Assembly: GCA_022036555.1 (NCBI GenBank)
Contig: CM039122.1
Span: 3,557,043 to 3,621,042, forward strand
DNA from: Microstegium vimineum
Taxonomy: Eukaryota; Streptophyta; Magnoliopsida; Poales; Poaceae
Direction: 5' to 3'
Length of the DNA: 64,000 bases
Part shown: one piece after another, positions 33,996-46,314 of the stretch
How positions within the stretch are numbered: the stretch's first letter is position 1
Layout of the letters: every line of letters starts with the position of its first letter
Notes under the pieces: model-generated
The model's database searches: none
What the model was told of the DNA's origin: nothing
What the model saw: only the letters and a program-made list of their open reading frames with translations
Made by a program: the position numbers and the translations under genes

Positions 33996-34290
33996 GTGCT
34001 AGATGTGGCGCCAGTAGTTGGTCTGTGCGGCGGTGCGGGTGCTGAGCTTGAGGAGGATTAGGACCAGGACGTCGTTGGGGAGCGTGCTCAGCCGGTCCGG
34101 TGCACCCACCCCGGTGGGTACAACCGCAACTTCCCACTGGAAGACGTCGTCCGCTCGACCAAGGCCATTTGCCCCTACTTCTGCAGCTGCTCTAGCAACG
34201 GTAGCACCGTTCCTTGTCGCCGAGCTGGCCATTGCAGGCACCGCAATCCAAGTACCCGGTGGCGCACTGCAAAAGATTCGACTTGCTCCC
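33996..34290 (-). pseudogene. F-box protein gene fragment
   Basis: The minus frame contains DRLSTLPNDVLVLILLKLST followed by RTAAQTNYWR, a recognisable F-box start (D-LS-LP-DVL--IL--L--R-AA). F-box proteins recruit substrates to SCF ubiquitin ligases. Only the F-box and about 60 upstream residues are present. The same fragment, with small changes, recurs at 46315-46480, 47720-47855, 47857-48055 and 49253-49460, and part of it at 48270-48400. It is therefore a multiplied captured piece rather than a gene. Confidence 0.7.
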
Positions 34291-35031
34291 AAGTGCCCAC
34301 ACGCGCCCTACCACTGCTCGGAGCTGGTTTTCCTGCTTCTTCCAAATTGTGAACTTTTCTTGGTCATGTCCTAGTACCTATTGGTCTTTTTCTCTTTTGA
34401 GATCTTCTCTCATTGCAAGTTTATTTTTCAATCTCTTATGAGATCTTCCCTTACGTATACCTTGGATCAGAGGGCATATTTTCCTCTTCGTTTGTTTTTC
34501 TCCTTTTCTTTTGAAAAAAAGATTCTTGTGTAATATATGTTGATTCATCTTGCTAGCTATTGAGTTGTGCTTTTTTCCCTGCTGAAGCTTTTCTTCATGC
34601 GCGGCCGGCTCCCAGAGTCTGCGCTCACCGCACCGTCCCCAGCCTCGCTGTCTATTCGACCCTAAATTTGAGCGGACTAGTCTCAACATCTCCTTCCCCG
34701 GCGCAATGGTGGTCGTGCAAGTCGCCGCTCCGGAAGTGGATCTTGAAGTGAGGATCGACAAGTCCAAGATTGACTACCTCCACTGCACCATGCCCTTGAA
34801 GCCTCCAATCTTCCAGGGACAGCAGAAGAACGCCATACCTGGAACTAGAAGATTGGAGGCTTCAAGGGCATGGAGCCAGCGACGGCCACGGCAGGAACTC
34901 CAGCGGTGGCGGAGGCATGCACACGTACGTCGTAAGGATAGGTGCGGGCAGCGGCGGGATCCATGGCGCGCCCCACTTCGGGATGCAGGTCGGGGCTGAG
35001 GGAGCTGATGGAAGGCGCCAAGGCAGTCAAT

Positions 35032-35155
35032 CTTGACGAATTCGTATTGTGAAAGACGAATTCGTGTTGTGAAAGACGAATTCATGTGTTGGACGAATTC
35101 GTGCTGAGAAAGACGAATTCGTGCTGAGAAAGACGAATTCGTATTGACCAGCGCG
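35032..35155 (+). repeat. EcoRI-palindrome minisatellite, about 6 units
   Basis: Units of the type GACGAATTCGTGTTGTGAAA, about 17-20 bp each, in the same orientation as the 47365 and 48955 blocks. Confidence 0.85.
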
Positions 35156-35679
35156 CGCATATCGGCCTCCAGCGCGTGCTCGTCGATGGACCCCTGGGTT
35201 TGGATGCACGATGCGAAACGCTCTAGGAACTTAGCAGATCGGCCTCTGCTGAGAAAACTTGCACAAATTATGGTATCCCCACCAATCTACTTGCCTACAA
35301 ATGAATATTGTATTGTCCAAACAGAAACAACCCTTTCCTGTTTACATATTTTCTCTTGTAAATGACCTCAAGGAATGCTATCTTTTCTTCATAGGTATTC
35401 TTAACCCAAAACACCTCCAGAGCTGGTTTTTTCTTCCAGTATGAATGGAGTTTTCATTCAACAAATATGTTGCATGTTGTGCCCAGATTTGAAGCATCAA
35501 TTCTTATTGCAGAGTATGGACTATGGACTAAGGTTGTCTAAACCATATCGCCCTCCAGCACGTGCTCGTCGATGGACCCTAGGTTTGGAAACATAGTCGT
35601 ATGTATTGACAAAGACAAATTCTGAATTCGTATTGTAAAAGACGGATTCCTGTTGTGGACGAATTTGTATTGACAAAGA

Positions 35680-37706
35680 CAAATTTCTCTCGAAATATTC
35701 GGGCCACTCTTCCCAAAAGCCAAACCCAGTTGATGGGTGCTCAACCTCCCCTGAGCAACGCGAGTGGGGATTCAGATGAAAACGGAGAAATGAGAGCTCA
35801 CCGGCAGTGGAGAGAAACTCACCGGAAACCCCCAAAACACAGGTTCTCAACCCCTAAGGAAAAGAGGCAAGAACCTAGGAAAAACAGGCAAAAACAGTGA
35901 CCGTCGAACCACTTGATCAAGACCACTGGACCATAGCACAAGGTCCGGAGCCCTGGTCCGACGCTTCTGCAGGTGTCCGTCGGACTGATCCGACGCCCAC
36001 TTTTGAAAGTCCGATGCCCACACAAAAACCACGCAAGGAGTGCCCTTGCTCCGGACATTGGTCCGACGCTCACCGTCGGATTATGGAGAGTTGTCCGGTG
36101 CTCACTCCAGCTACTGCTCCTAACAACACAGTAAGCTCCCCTGCTCCAGACACCTGGTCCGACGCTCACCGTCGGACTAATGAGATTGATCCGACGCGTG
36201 GCCGACTTCCTCAGCAGAGCCACCGGACTATTTGCCTATAGTCCGGAGCTTAAACGCTGAGTGGTCTGGAGGGTAGTCCGACGCCCCTCGCCGCTTGACA
36301 CAGGTAAAGTCAAGACCACCGGACAATGTGCTATGGTCCGGAGCTTAAGATAAGTCGTCCGAAGGGTGGTCTTACGCTTACGAACAGAAAAGCTGAAGCT
36401 CGCGAAAAACGATTCCACTCCGCCAAATCTTCCCAAAACTCAACCAAATGATCACCAACTGCAACCAAACTTTGTAGGCGAGATCCCAATGCAGTTGGGG
36501 AGCTATCCTGAAGAAATCATCGCTCAATTTGGCTTAGAGCAAAGGGAGGAGAAGAGATTTGGGGAAAAACTCAAGAACGAAGAACTCCACAAAGAAAACG
36601 CCCGATCTACGCACTCATGAGGTTTGAGGAGAATTCCTTTGGTGCAAAGAAGCTCCTCACGATTACGCACAACTTGGTTCAAACGGATTTCCAAGAGCTA
36701 CTCCCTACAAAGAGAAATCATCTTGGGAAAAGAGGGAGCAAAAGCAAAACGCGAAGAACACAAGCAAAACGGGAACACGATCAACAAATCGAAGCCACCA
36801 TGGCTTACGGAGGTTACGGCCTCCGATTCATCGTAGCAAAACCAAGTTCTTACAAAGGTTGGTGGAAGCAACCTAGGGATCTCATGAACTAGAGAGAGAG
36901 GGGGCAAGTGATTAGGGTTCAAGAGATGGGATGAGGATACCCCTTCATCCCCTATTTATCAGAGGCTTTGGCTATTTCCCAAAGACCCCCTAGATACAAG
37001 ACCGAATTACCTAGCCTTAAGACATTGTAATCCAAGTCGGTAACTCTCAGCCACTCGTTTGAATGGACGGCCCCGCTTCCTGCCGGGAGTTGCCGTCGCC
37101 TCGACGCAACCTCCAGGATTCCGCCACGTGCCATCCCCGCTTCCTCGGAAGCTCCGCCCGGGTTTTGAGGCCCAAACCCGCGAAACCCGCCACCGGTAGC
37201 TTTGGGCTCAACTACCGAACCCGAGTTTTGCGGCCCAAACTCGGAAACCGACGCGGATGGTTTTGAGGCCCAAACCACCAAACCACTCAATGCAAGCCAC
37301 CTTGTCTTCGCCCGGTCGGACTCCGAGTCCCATGAGCCTCTGCTCGACTCGCGCGTCCACCGTCTTGACTTGGTCGACTCGGTCTACCTCCATGTCTTAT
37401 CGCACTCGCCGATGCCAAGTACTAGCCACCACAGCTAGTCCGCCGGCGCCCATGGTCCCTCAGTCCGAGCCCCGCTTCCGCCCTTCACTGCTCTCAGACC
37501 ATCGGCACGGCAAGCCTCTACTCGACCTTCTCCACGCCATTGACCACTGTTACTAGGCATAGCACCTGCACACCACAAGCCGATAGACAGGCACACATTT
37601 GCTTTCACAAAGGGTTAGGGTAAGCCACTCAAACTAAAACGAACTGTTGGGCAATCACTCATCACAAAATTGAACAACATGGGTACTTATCCACCATGTG
37701 TTCACA
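35680..37706 (-). repeat. 3' LTR of copy 2, lacking 46 bp at its outer end
   Basis: Starts at CAAATTTCTCTCG, which corresponds to base 47 of the other LTR, and ends at GTGTTCACA next to the polypurine tract. 35935-36360 carries repeated GTCCGACGCT / AGCGTCGGAC-like motifs. The right third matches the copy 1 LTR. Confidence 0.85.
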
Positions 37707-39096
37707 ATCTCCCCCTTGATGAGTGCATTGTCAACATAGGTGCATTTTAGATTTGAGCCACAAGGTAAAGCTCTCCAAATGACCAAAAAGCTACGAAAGC
37801 CAAAACGAGGTTACTTGAGAGAAGCAACGACGAGTCCAAAAACTTGGTTCCCAAAGACATGGGCAACGGCTCGACGCAACCAAGCAAAACAAAGCTAGCC
37901 CTCAAGAAGAGGCAGAAAACGGGCTCAACACCGCTAGCAAAACAAGATACCAATTGAGAGCACCAAGGGAACTCCAAAGATACCAAACCACTTACATCCC
38001 ATAATGCTCAAGAAGCAATCGAAACCTATCGAAGTCAACAAAGTAAGCTAGACCCTCCGGAAGAGGCAAAGGCTCAACACATCTAGCAGAAGCTCACCCT
38101 GGGCAAAAGAAGCACACAAAACTCCCCCTTGACCAAAGAAGCTCTAAAACAAAGAAACCAATGAGATGCACTCTTTCTCCCCCTTGGAAGTAGATTGCTG
38201 AAAATGGAGTGAAATGCACATCTCTCCCCCTTGTTGACACATGTAGCTCATCAAACATCAACAACTCAAGATCCGACTACAAATGCCATGAAATGCAAAA
38301 TGAGTGCAACAAGCTTCATACATAGAGCTAAGACAATGAATAGATGCTCTAAGTGATGTGATCTAGTGAGAACAGGAAAAGCTCTATGTGCCCGACAAAG
38401 ACTCAGGTTGAGCTAAAGATCACTTTAGAAGCCAAAATAGAGAAGATTACATGTGTGAGCAAGGAATGGGTATCACCTCCTAGAGATATCTAAACATGGC
38501 AAACAAGATAGGATCTATCTCAAAGCAATCTCATGTAAAGCTAGTGGAACTATCCCCAGCAAAGTTCATACAACAAGCCAATGACCCAACTGAAAGAATT
38601 TTTCAAATTTCAGAGTAATGAAGAGAACAATTTACAAGGTACAACTCGATCTTTCCAATTCACAAAACAAAGAGCAATTTCATTTTAGATATTAATCATG
38701 GTGCTCAAAGGTAGTGAATGAAGCAATGAAGAGCCACAGTTACAAGCTATATAGAAGACAACCAAGAAGGATCTTCAAAAGCCTACACATGCTAGTGCCA
38801 TTTTAGAGGTGACATGGGGAATTAAATTCAGTTTTAAAGCTTTTCTAACTTAGCTCTATTGCATATCAAGAGATCAAAGAGAGTCTAAGTTAGGCAACAC
38901 CATAGATACATAAAGCACCTCAAACAGAGCATAGATTCATTATATCGGCTATAGGTATGAAGCTTAAAATGAACTATGTCACAAATGCAAATGAGATGCA
39001 AAATGCAATGACACCAACTAATACTAACAAGACACCAATTTAGAAGAAGGAGAAAGAAAAGACAAAAAGAACTATGATACACAAAACTTTCCTCCT
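37707..39096 (-). promoter_or_regulatory. Non-coding 3' region with four copies of the polypurine tract
   Basis: The tract that primes plus-strand DNA synthesis lies next to the LTR (plus-strand CTCCCCCTT at 37709-37717). The same 9-mer recurs at 38122-38130, 38177-38185 and 38224-38232. Multiplied polypurine tracts in this position are a known mark of Sireviruses. No envelope-like frame is present between them and RNase H. Confidence 0.8.
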
Positions 39097-42000
39097 CTAA
39101 AAAGGATAGCAAACACCCAACTCGCCCCAAAGGCGCAAAAACACAGCTTGATCCAAAGGTTTTGTGAGAATATCCGCAAGCTGGTTTTGGGTCTCGACAT
39201 GCCGGAGGTCAATGTCGCCCTTCTCAAAATGATCACGCAAGAAGTGAAAGCAGACCTCAATGTGCTTGGTCTTAGAGTGAAGCATGAGATTTTTAGCCAC
39301 ACTAATTGCACTCGCGCTATCACACAGCAGAGTCACCTTAGTAAGCTCAAGACCAAAATCTCTTAAAGTGGCTATCATCCAAATCAACTGAGAGCAACAA
39401 CTAGCCGCGGCAGCGTACTCAGCTTTGCACATCGACTGTGCCATGCTAGATTGTTTGCGAGAAGACCAGGAAACCAAAGAGGACCCAAGAAACTGGCAAG
39501 TCCCAGAAGTGGACTTCCGATCAAGTCGGCAACCGGCAAAGTCGGCGTCAGAATAACTACAAAGCTCAAGAGAAGAAGAGGTGGAAAACCAAAGTCCAAA
39601 TTCGGGAGTGAAGCGCAAGTACCTCATGATGCGTTTCACCGCCTGTTTGTGCGAAGTCCGTGGGGACACCTGAAAGCGTGCACACAAGCAGACGACGAAC
39701 TGAATGTCCGGCCGAGTCGCTATCAAGTACAGAAGCGACCGGATCATGCTTCGGTACTTTGTCTGATCCACTGCCTCTCCTTCCTCGTCCGCATCCAAGG
39801 CAGTCGTAGTCGACATGAGTGTCGAAAGAGGCTTTGCCTCTCCCATGTCAAACTTCTTTAGAATGTCCCTTGGTGCACATGAGCATCCAAGGCAGTCGTA
39901 GTCGACATGAGTAGTCGTGTACTTTCCTTGGTGCACAAACGTCCCTTCCCGGGTTTGCTTGATTTGCAACCCGAGAAAGAAAGTCAACTCTCCCATCATG
40001 CTCATCTCAAATTCCCTGCTCATAAGATCTGCAAACTTGGCAACAAGAGCATGAGAAGAACCACCAAAGATGATATTATCCACATATATCTGGACTAGGA
40101 GAGTGTCTTTGCCTTGCTTGAGGAGAAACAACGTTTTATCTACCGATCCCATTTTAAAACCCTTAGCAAGCAAAAACGTTTTCAACCTATCATACCACGC
40201 TTTAGGTGCTTGTTTCAAACCATACAAAGCTTTGTGAAGTTTAAAAACATGGTTTGGAAACTTGGGATTTTCGAAACCGGGAGGTTGTTTAACATAAACT
40301 TCCTCCTCTATATAGCCGTTTAAGAAAGCACTTTTAACGTCCATTTGAAAAAGTTTAAAACCCTTAGAAGCCGCAAAAGCTAGAAGGATTCTAATGGCTT
40401 CTAAACGAGCTACGGGAGCAAAGGTTTCCTCATAGTCTATTCCCTCCTTTTGACAAAATCCTTGACCTACCAACCTAGCCTTCTTGCGCACTACCACCCC
40501 ATCTTCACTTTGTTTATTTTTGAAAACCCATTTGGTACCTATGGGGTGGCAACTAGGTGGTGGAGTAACTAAGACCCAAACACGGTTTCGCTCAAAGTTT
40601 TCTAACTCCTCATGCATGGCATTAACCCAATCCGGGTCCATCAAAGCGTGTCCAACATCTCGGGGCTCAAAAGAAGCAACAAAAGCTGAATGAGCAAAGT
40701 GAGAGATATAGGACTTGGACCGCGTGACTCGACGGTCAATGTCGCCGATGATGTTCTCCGGCGAGTGCTGCCGCTGGATGTGACGGGGAGCCTGCCTGGA
40801 CGAAGTGGCCTCCCCCTCGACAATAGCTGGAGCTCCCGCAGGTGCAACGGGCACCGACTGAGGAAGCTGCTCGAACGGCCCCCATGTAGAGGAAGTAGTC
40901 GGATCGGGATCGTGAGCCGAAGTGGACGTCGCAGGGTCGACGGGGGCAGCTAGTGGAGTTGGCTCGGGATCACCCCAATCGGCGTCGTCCTGCTCCTCCT
41001 CCACAAAGATGCTAGTGTTCACCTCATCATCACCTACAAGCTCAAAAGCAGTGGAAACACAGGGCATAGTCTCGTCGAAGCTAATCTCACAAGTCTCCAT
41101 CACCCGGTTAGTTTCAAGGTTAAGTGCACGATAAGCACGAGAGTGAGTAGAATAACCAAGAAAGATACCGTCAGAAGACCGTGATTCAAATTTATCCAAC
41201 TTACCGCCCTTTTTGAGGATGAAGCACCTCCACCCAAACACCCATAGGTGACTTACCTTGGGTGGTCTCCCAAATCGCAGCTCATAAGAGGTCTTCTTCT
41301 TGAAAGCTCAGAGGAAAATGCGATTGGAAACATAGCAAGCAGAACTGAGTGCTTCGGCCCAATACCGCCTAGGAGTCCTATGCTCATCGAGCATCGTGTT
41401 GGCCATCTCAACAAGGGTCTGATTCTTGCGCTCAACAACACCGTTCTGCTGAGGAGTGTGAGGTGAGGAAAACTGATGATCGAGACCCAAAGAAGAGCAA
41501 AGAGTTGTAAAGTGAGCATTCTTGAATTCTGTGCCATTGTCACTGCGGATAGCTCTCATGACATTCTTAGGTAGCTCATTTTGCAATCTGAAAATCAGAT
41601 CTCGAACATGCGAAAAAGCCTCATCCTTACTCTCTAAAAAGAACACCCAAGAGTACCTCGAGTAGTCATCAACGACTACAACAATATACCACTTCCCTCC
41701 TTCCGACCTAACCCGAGCTGGACCAACTGTGTCCATGTGTAAGAGCTCGTCGGGCTGTGAGGTCATAATTTGAGTTACGGGAGGATGGGAAGCGGCAACC
41801 ATCTTGCCATGTCTGCAAGGATGGCAAACCAAATCCTTCTCGAACTTCAGCTTTGGCAATCCTTGGATAAGGTCCATTGAGCTAAGCCTTGCAAGCAAGT
41901 CAAAACTCAAATGTCCCAATCTCCTATGCCACTTCCAAAGCTCAGAAGAAGAACCGGCAAGAAGACAATGAGAAGGTCCGGAAGAGATAGAAAAATCCGC

Positions 42001-42330
42001 ACGAAAAATCTTCCCAAAGGGCAAAATCCAGCAAATAAGATCACCACGAGAGTCCAAAATCCGAGACAAGTTTGGCTTAAAGCTCACCTCAAAACCGTCT
42101 TCAAGGAGTTGCGAAACCGATAGAAGGTTAAAATGCAAATTCGCAACCAAAGCAACATCCTTGAGGACAAAAGACGAATTGACTCGGATGGACCCTTGGG
42201 AGACAACCTTACCTTTACTCTTGTCCCCGAATGTGATATACTCAGTGTGGCGTACAGGGTCGAGGCTGGAGAACCACTTGGCACTTCCGGTCATATGGCG
42301 TGAGCATCCGGAATCCACAAGCCAAGTCTC
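39097..42330 (-). pseudogene. Copy 2 pol: protease, integrase, reverse transcriptase, RNase H
   Basis: One frame of about 1075 codons interrupted only by a TGA at 41308-41310 (CGA in copy 1). From the N-terminus: protease MDSGCSRHMTG; zinc region HRRLGH...CHPC; integrase D,D,E as MDTVGPARV, IRSDNGTEF, PQQNGVVERKN; the linker; reverse transcriptase with [11 protein letters not shown]; RNase H with YSDADFAG; and the end [11 protein letters not shown]. The reverse transcriptase box reads YVDN instead of YVDD (codon 40075-40077), and RNase H reads CKAEY where copy 1 has CEAEY (codon 39424-39426). Gag and pol are in different frames. Confidence 0.88.
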
Positions 42331-42374
42331 CTCCAGTCCTCCTTCCTACATCAATAAAAAGACATATGGTGAGC

Positions 42375-45108
42375 AAACGGACCAACACTGGGGTTAGTAA
42401 ACTGTGAAGGATACTAGTGTTGTCTCACTTGCCCAAAGAATGGATTAGGAGAAAAACCAAACATCTCCTACCCCACGGAGGGAGAGCGATCACCACGATA
42501 GGGAAAACATGGTCTGCTAAAGAAGGGTGGAGTAAAGCCACCGTCACGAGGCCCGTAGTCGTATAGGTCACGATCGGTACCCCGCCGGGCACGCCCACCA
42601 TGTGGTCTCGCCTCCTAAGGCCTAGCACCTTGAGGCATTGTACCTCTAGGCCTAGTAGTGCACCTCTGAACTTCCGGTTCACGCACCCCAACTCGTGGGT
42701 GGTACATGTCCCGGTTGTTCAACTCAACCTGCGTCAGATCATCTCTCTTCCTCCTAAAGGAAAACTCAGCCAAATGCCCATCCCGCTCACAATACTCACA
42801 ATGGTACCTCACCACACTCTTGGTAGGCACTCTCTTGGTGGGTTGGGTGGCTCTAGCTTTCTTAGAAAGGGGATCACTAGAGATGTCTGGCAATGTGTCA
42901 AGTGGGTTGCGAAGATGGTTCGGTTTTGCAATCCACACTTGCTTCTGTGGAGTGGTTTTGGGTGGCTCTTCAAACACACCATCTCTCACAGGAAACATGG
43001 AGGGGTTGGTAGGCTTAGGTGGAGTGATCTTGGTAAGCTTGGGAGTTGTGGTGGGTTTCTCACTCTCGCTCAAACCACTGCACTCACTGATCTTACCGAA
43101 CATGCTATCGTCCTTCCCACCTATAGCAAAGCCTACTCCTGTGATGCAAGCCCTTTTGCATTGGCTAAGCATCATCCCCAGCTGCGGCTCTCGGCAAGAC
43201 ACCCAGCTCAAGATGGACCAAAGGTATGTGTTTTCTTCCTCGATACGCATCTTGTCGTGTCTGCACGATGCGATCTCAAGCTCCAAAGCCTCAAAGCGAT
43301 CCAACTCTCTAGTGCTATCTGAGCTGACCTTCTCTAGCATAACAATCCTATAATCTCTTTGTGCCAGCTCAGAACGCAAGCCTAAGCAAGACTTGCACGC
43401 ACCAAGTAAGCTAGGCCTAGCCTTTAGCTCACTGATCTCCTCAAGTAGAGTGACATACTTGTCCTGGAGAGTGACAAGACTAGACATGTGGATGGCGCAA
43501 GCATCACGCTCTACCTCCTCGGTAACCACCACTTGTGCCTTAGCAAACTCTAGCTCATGAAGCGTGCTAAGGTACTTTGCCTTAAAATCGTTCCTCTCAC
43601 ATGCAGCACACTTGAGCAAAGCATCCTGACTCATCAAGGCGTCGTTCAGGGACTCAAGCTCGAGAGAGAGAGATTCGATGGTGGGTGGTACCTCAGGTGT
43701 GTCGGAGTCGTAGTCGTAGTCGGGGCCTTCCTTGCGCTTGCCGACCTTGCCTTCTTCAATCGTCATGGTGCAAAAGCCACTGTGCTTGGCGTCGGCATAG
43801 AAGCATAGGCCATTGAACTTGTCCTCAACCTTTCCCTTTGACTCATCATCGCTTGAAGAAGCACCTCCGTCGGAGGAGGCATCGATGTCACTGAGGGAGG
43901 CGAGGAAGGCTCGGTGCTTGGCCTTCACCTTGTCGATCACCTTCTTGGAGGACCTTCGGTGGTAGCCACCCTTGGGCTTGTGCTTGTCCTCGAAGTGGTG
44001 CTCGCGCTTGTCCTTGCGCTTGGTGAAGTCACCCACAGCTTTCTTGGGACACTTTGCGATGAAGTGATCCTCATCACCGCAACGGTAGCAGCCCTTGGCC
44101 GAGCCACCACGTCGTCGGTTCAAACGGTTGTTGTGAAACCGTGAGAACCTAGTGATGACTAGGGCCAGCTCGTCATCTCCAAGAGACTCCACTTGCTCCT
44201 CTGCCACAGACATCAAAGACAAAGCAAACAAAGAGTGTGAAGCGTCATTGGAGGAAGAAGACGTATTGCTGGGGCCAGAAATCAACGCCATAGAAGGTTT
44301 CGACGGGTTTTCAAGCTTGGCCCGGGTCTGGTAGTCAATCTCCGTGGACTTAAGCTTGCTAAACAGCTTGTCCACGGTCAGGGCATCATAGCCTGGTGAC
44401 TCCTGAATGGCAGCCACCTTCATCTCCCACACCTTCCGATCAAGAGCATGCAAAAGCTTGATAGCCATCTCATGATCATCATAAGGCAAGTTGGCTCGAT
44501 TAGCACGCATCTTGTTGACGATAGATTGGAAGCGAGTGAACATCCCGTCAACAGATTCGCCGGCCAACTGAGCAAAGTTCTCGTACTCTCTACGACACAT
44601 GTCGAAGAGTCTGGACTTGATCTGAGGGTTGCCCTCATGATATCTCAAGAGTGTTTTCCATATCTCCCGTGCCGTAGTGAGACTCGAAACCCGCTCAAAC
44701 TCTGGAAGAGACAGACAATAGAAGAGAATGCTACGGGCTCTTACGTTTGACGCATGCTGCGTAATCTAGGCATCGGTATGTGTCGAAGAGCCTGGACTTG
44801 ATCTGAGGATTGCCCTCATGATATCGCACCAGTGTTTGCCAGATCTCTCTAGCCGTAGTGAGGTTCGAGACTCGCTCAAACACAGCAAAACACAAACTCA
44901 AGAAGAGAATACTACGTGCTCTGCTGTTTGCGTTGTGTTGATCAATCTAGAGAGGGTAAACACGAGCCGCAAGAACACGATAGCCCTCATTCTCACAAAT
45001 CTCCCATATGTTCGAATCAACTCCTTGTAGATAGGCGGACATGCGCACCTTCCAGTAGGAGAAGTTCGTTCCATCGAAAAACGGAGGTTTGCCAACACCT
45101 CGCTCCAT
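42375..45108 (-). pseudogene. Copy 2 gag polyprotein with chimeric N-terminus
   Basis: The ATG at 45108 opens MERGVGKPPFFDGTNFSYW, but the frame stops early. Near 44777 the sequence restarts with a diverged copy of the same gag segment, and the long open frame begins only at 44648 and runs to 42615 (677 codons). It has the knuckle CYRCGDEDHFIAKC, a coiled-coil-like middle, and a second knuckle-like motif CEYCERDGHLAEFS whose last Cys is Ser. A TAG near 42612, where copy 1 has CAG, cuts off the last about 85 residues before pol. Confidence 0.85.
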
Positions 45109-45158
45109 GTCGTCTTCGCGGATCAAGAATCGTGTAAGGTGGATTGATCCTTAACTGG

Positions 45159-45170
45159 CTCTGATACCAA
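45159..45170 (-). other. Primer-binding site of copy 2
   Basis: The minus strand reads TGGTATCAGAGC next to the 5' LTR edge, identical to copy 1; the initiator methionine tRNA type. Confidence 0.88.
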
Positions 45171-45171
45171 T

Positions 45172-46314
45172 TGAAGGACCGAGAACGGCGACCAGAGGGG
45201 GGGGTGAATGGGAGCCTCAAATTTCTCTCGAAATATTCGGGCCACTCTTCCCAAAAGCCAAACCCAGTTGATGGGTGCTCAACTTCCCCTGAGCAACGCG
45301 AGCGGGGATTCAGACGAAAACGGAGAAATGAGAGCTCACCGGCAGTGGAGAGAAACTCACCGGAAACCCCCAAAACACAGGTTCTCAACCCCTAAGGAAA
45401 AGAGGCAAGAACCTAGGCAAAACAGGCAAAAACAGTGACCGTCGGACCACTTGATCAAGACCACTGGACTATAGCACAAGGTCCGGAGCCCTGGTCCGAC
45501 GCTTCTGCAGGTGTCCGTCGGACTGATCCGACGCCCACTTTTGAAAGTCCAATGCCCACACAGAAACCACGCAAGGAGTGCCCTTGCTCCGGACACTAGT
45601 CCGACGCTCACCGTCGGATTATGGAGAGTTGTCCGATGCTCACTCCAGCTACTGCTCCTAACAACACAGTAAGCTCCCCTGCTCCAGACACCTAGTCCGA
45701 CGCTCACCGTCGGACTAATGAGATTGATCCGACGCGTGGCCGACTTCCTCAGCAGAGCCACCGGACTATTTGCCTATAGTCCGGAGCTTAAACGCTGAGT
45801 GGTCTGGAGGGTAGTCCGACACCCCTCGCCTTTTGACACAGGTAAAGTCAAGACCACCGGACAATGTGCTATGGTCCAGAGCTTAGGGTAAGTCGTCCGG
45901 AGGGTGGTCCGACGCTTACGAATAGAAAAGCTGAAGCTCGCGAAAAAACGATTCCACTCCGCCAAATCTTCCCAAAACTCAACCAAATGATCACCAACTG
46001 CAACCAAACTTTGTAAGCGAGATCCTAGTGCAGTTGGGGAGCTATCCCGAAGAAATCATCGCTCAATTTGGCTTAGAGCAAAGGGAGGAGAAGAGATTTG
46101 GGGAAAAACTCAAGAACGAAGAACTCCACAAAGAAAACGCCCGATCTACGCACTCGTGAGGTTTGAGGAGAATTCCTTTGGTGCAAAGAAGCTCCTCACG
46201 ATTACGCACAACTTGGTTCAAATGGATTTCCAAGAGCTACTCCCTACAAAGAGAAATCATCTCGGGAAAAGAGGGAGCAAAAGCAAAACGCGAAGAACAC
46301 AAGCAAAATGGGAA
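45172..46314 (-). repeat. 5' LTR of copy 2, truncated
   Basis: Starts TGAAGGACCGAG like copy 1 and follows the 3' LTR until AAGCAAAATGGGAA, where it switches to the F-box mosaic unit (GTGCTGAGCTTGAGG). The 900 bp that would hold the promoter-side start of the LTR are gone. Confidence 0.85.

Larger units (their letters stand above)
32941..35679. repeat. Left part of a gene-fragment mosaic inserted in the helicase gene
   Basis: A patchwork of units that recur in the right part (46315-50172). Unit A (32941-33230, GCTCTGGAGGTGTTTTGGG onward) recurs inverted at 35245-35430 and 47005-47190 and direct at 49660-49900. Unit B (33228-33500, AATGGAGTTTTCATTCAAC onward) recurs at 35439-35590, 47198-47345 and 49898-50172. 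An F-box unit lies at 33996-34290 and minisatellite blocks at 33800-33995, 35032-35155 and 35590-35680. A unit at about 34680-34800 (CAACATCTCCTTCCCCGG onward) recurs at 46827-46920. Many units look like exon or UTR pieces, as in Helitron or Pack-type gene capture, but no Helitron, Mutator or CACTA ends were found. Confidence 0.65.
35680..46314 (-). mobile_element. Sirevirus-type Ty1/copia retrotransposon, copy 2, both outer LTR ends missing
   Basis: Complete internal region between two LTRs on the minus strand: 5' LTR 45172-46314, primer-binding site, gag (start 45108), pol to 39097, a 1.39-kb non-coding stretch with multiplied polypurine tracts, and 3' LTR 35680-37706. Relative to each other the 3' LTR lacks its last 46 bp and the 5' LTR lacks roughly its first 900 bp. 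Both breaks join directly to mosaic sequence, so no target duplication survives. Where the LTRs overlap they are very similar. Pol carries one stop codon plus changes in two catalytic residues, so this copy is also inactive. Confidence 0.88.

Noticed and set aside
37707..39096. A possible envelope-like gene, as some Sireviruses have between pol and the 3' LTR
   Set aside because: No minus-strand frame longer than about 80 codons exists there, and no membrane or coiled-coil pattern is visible.
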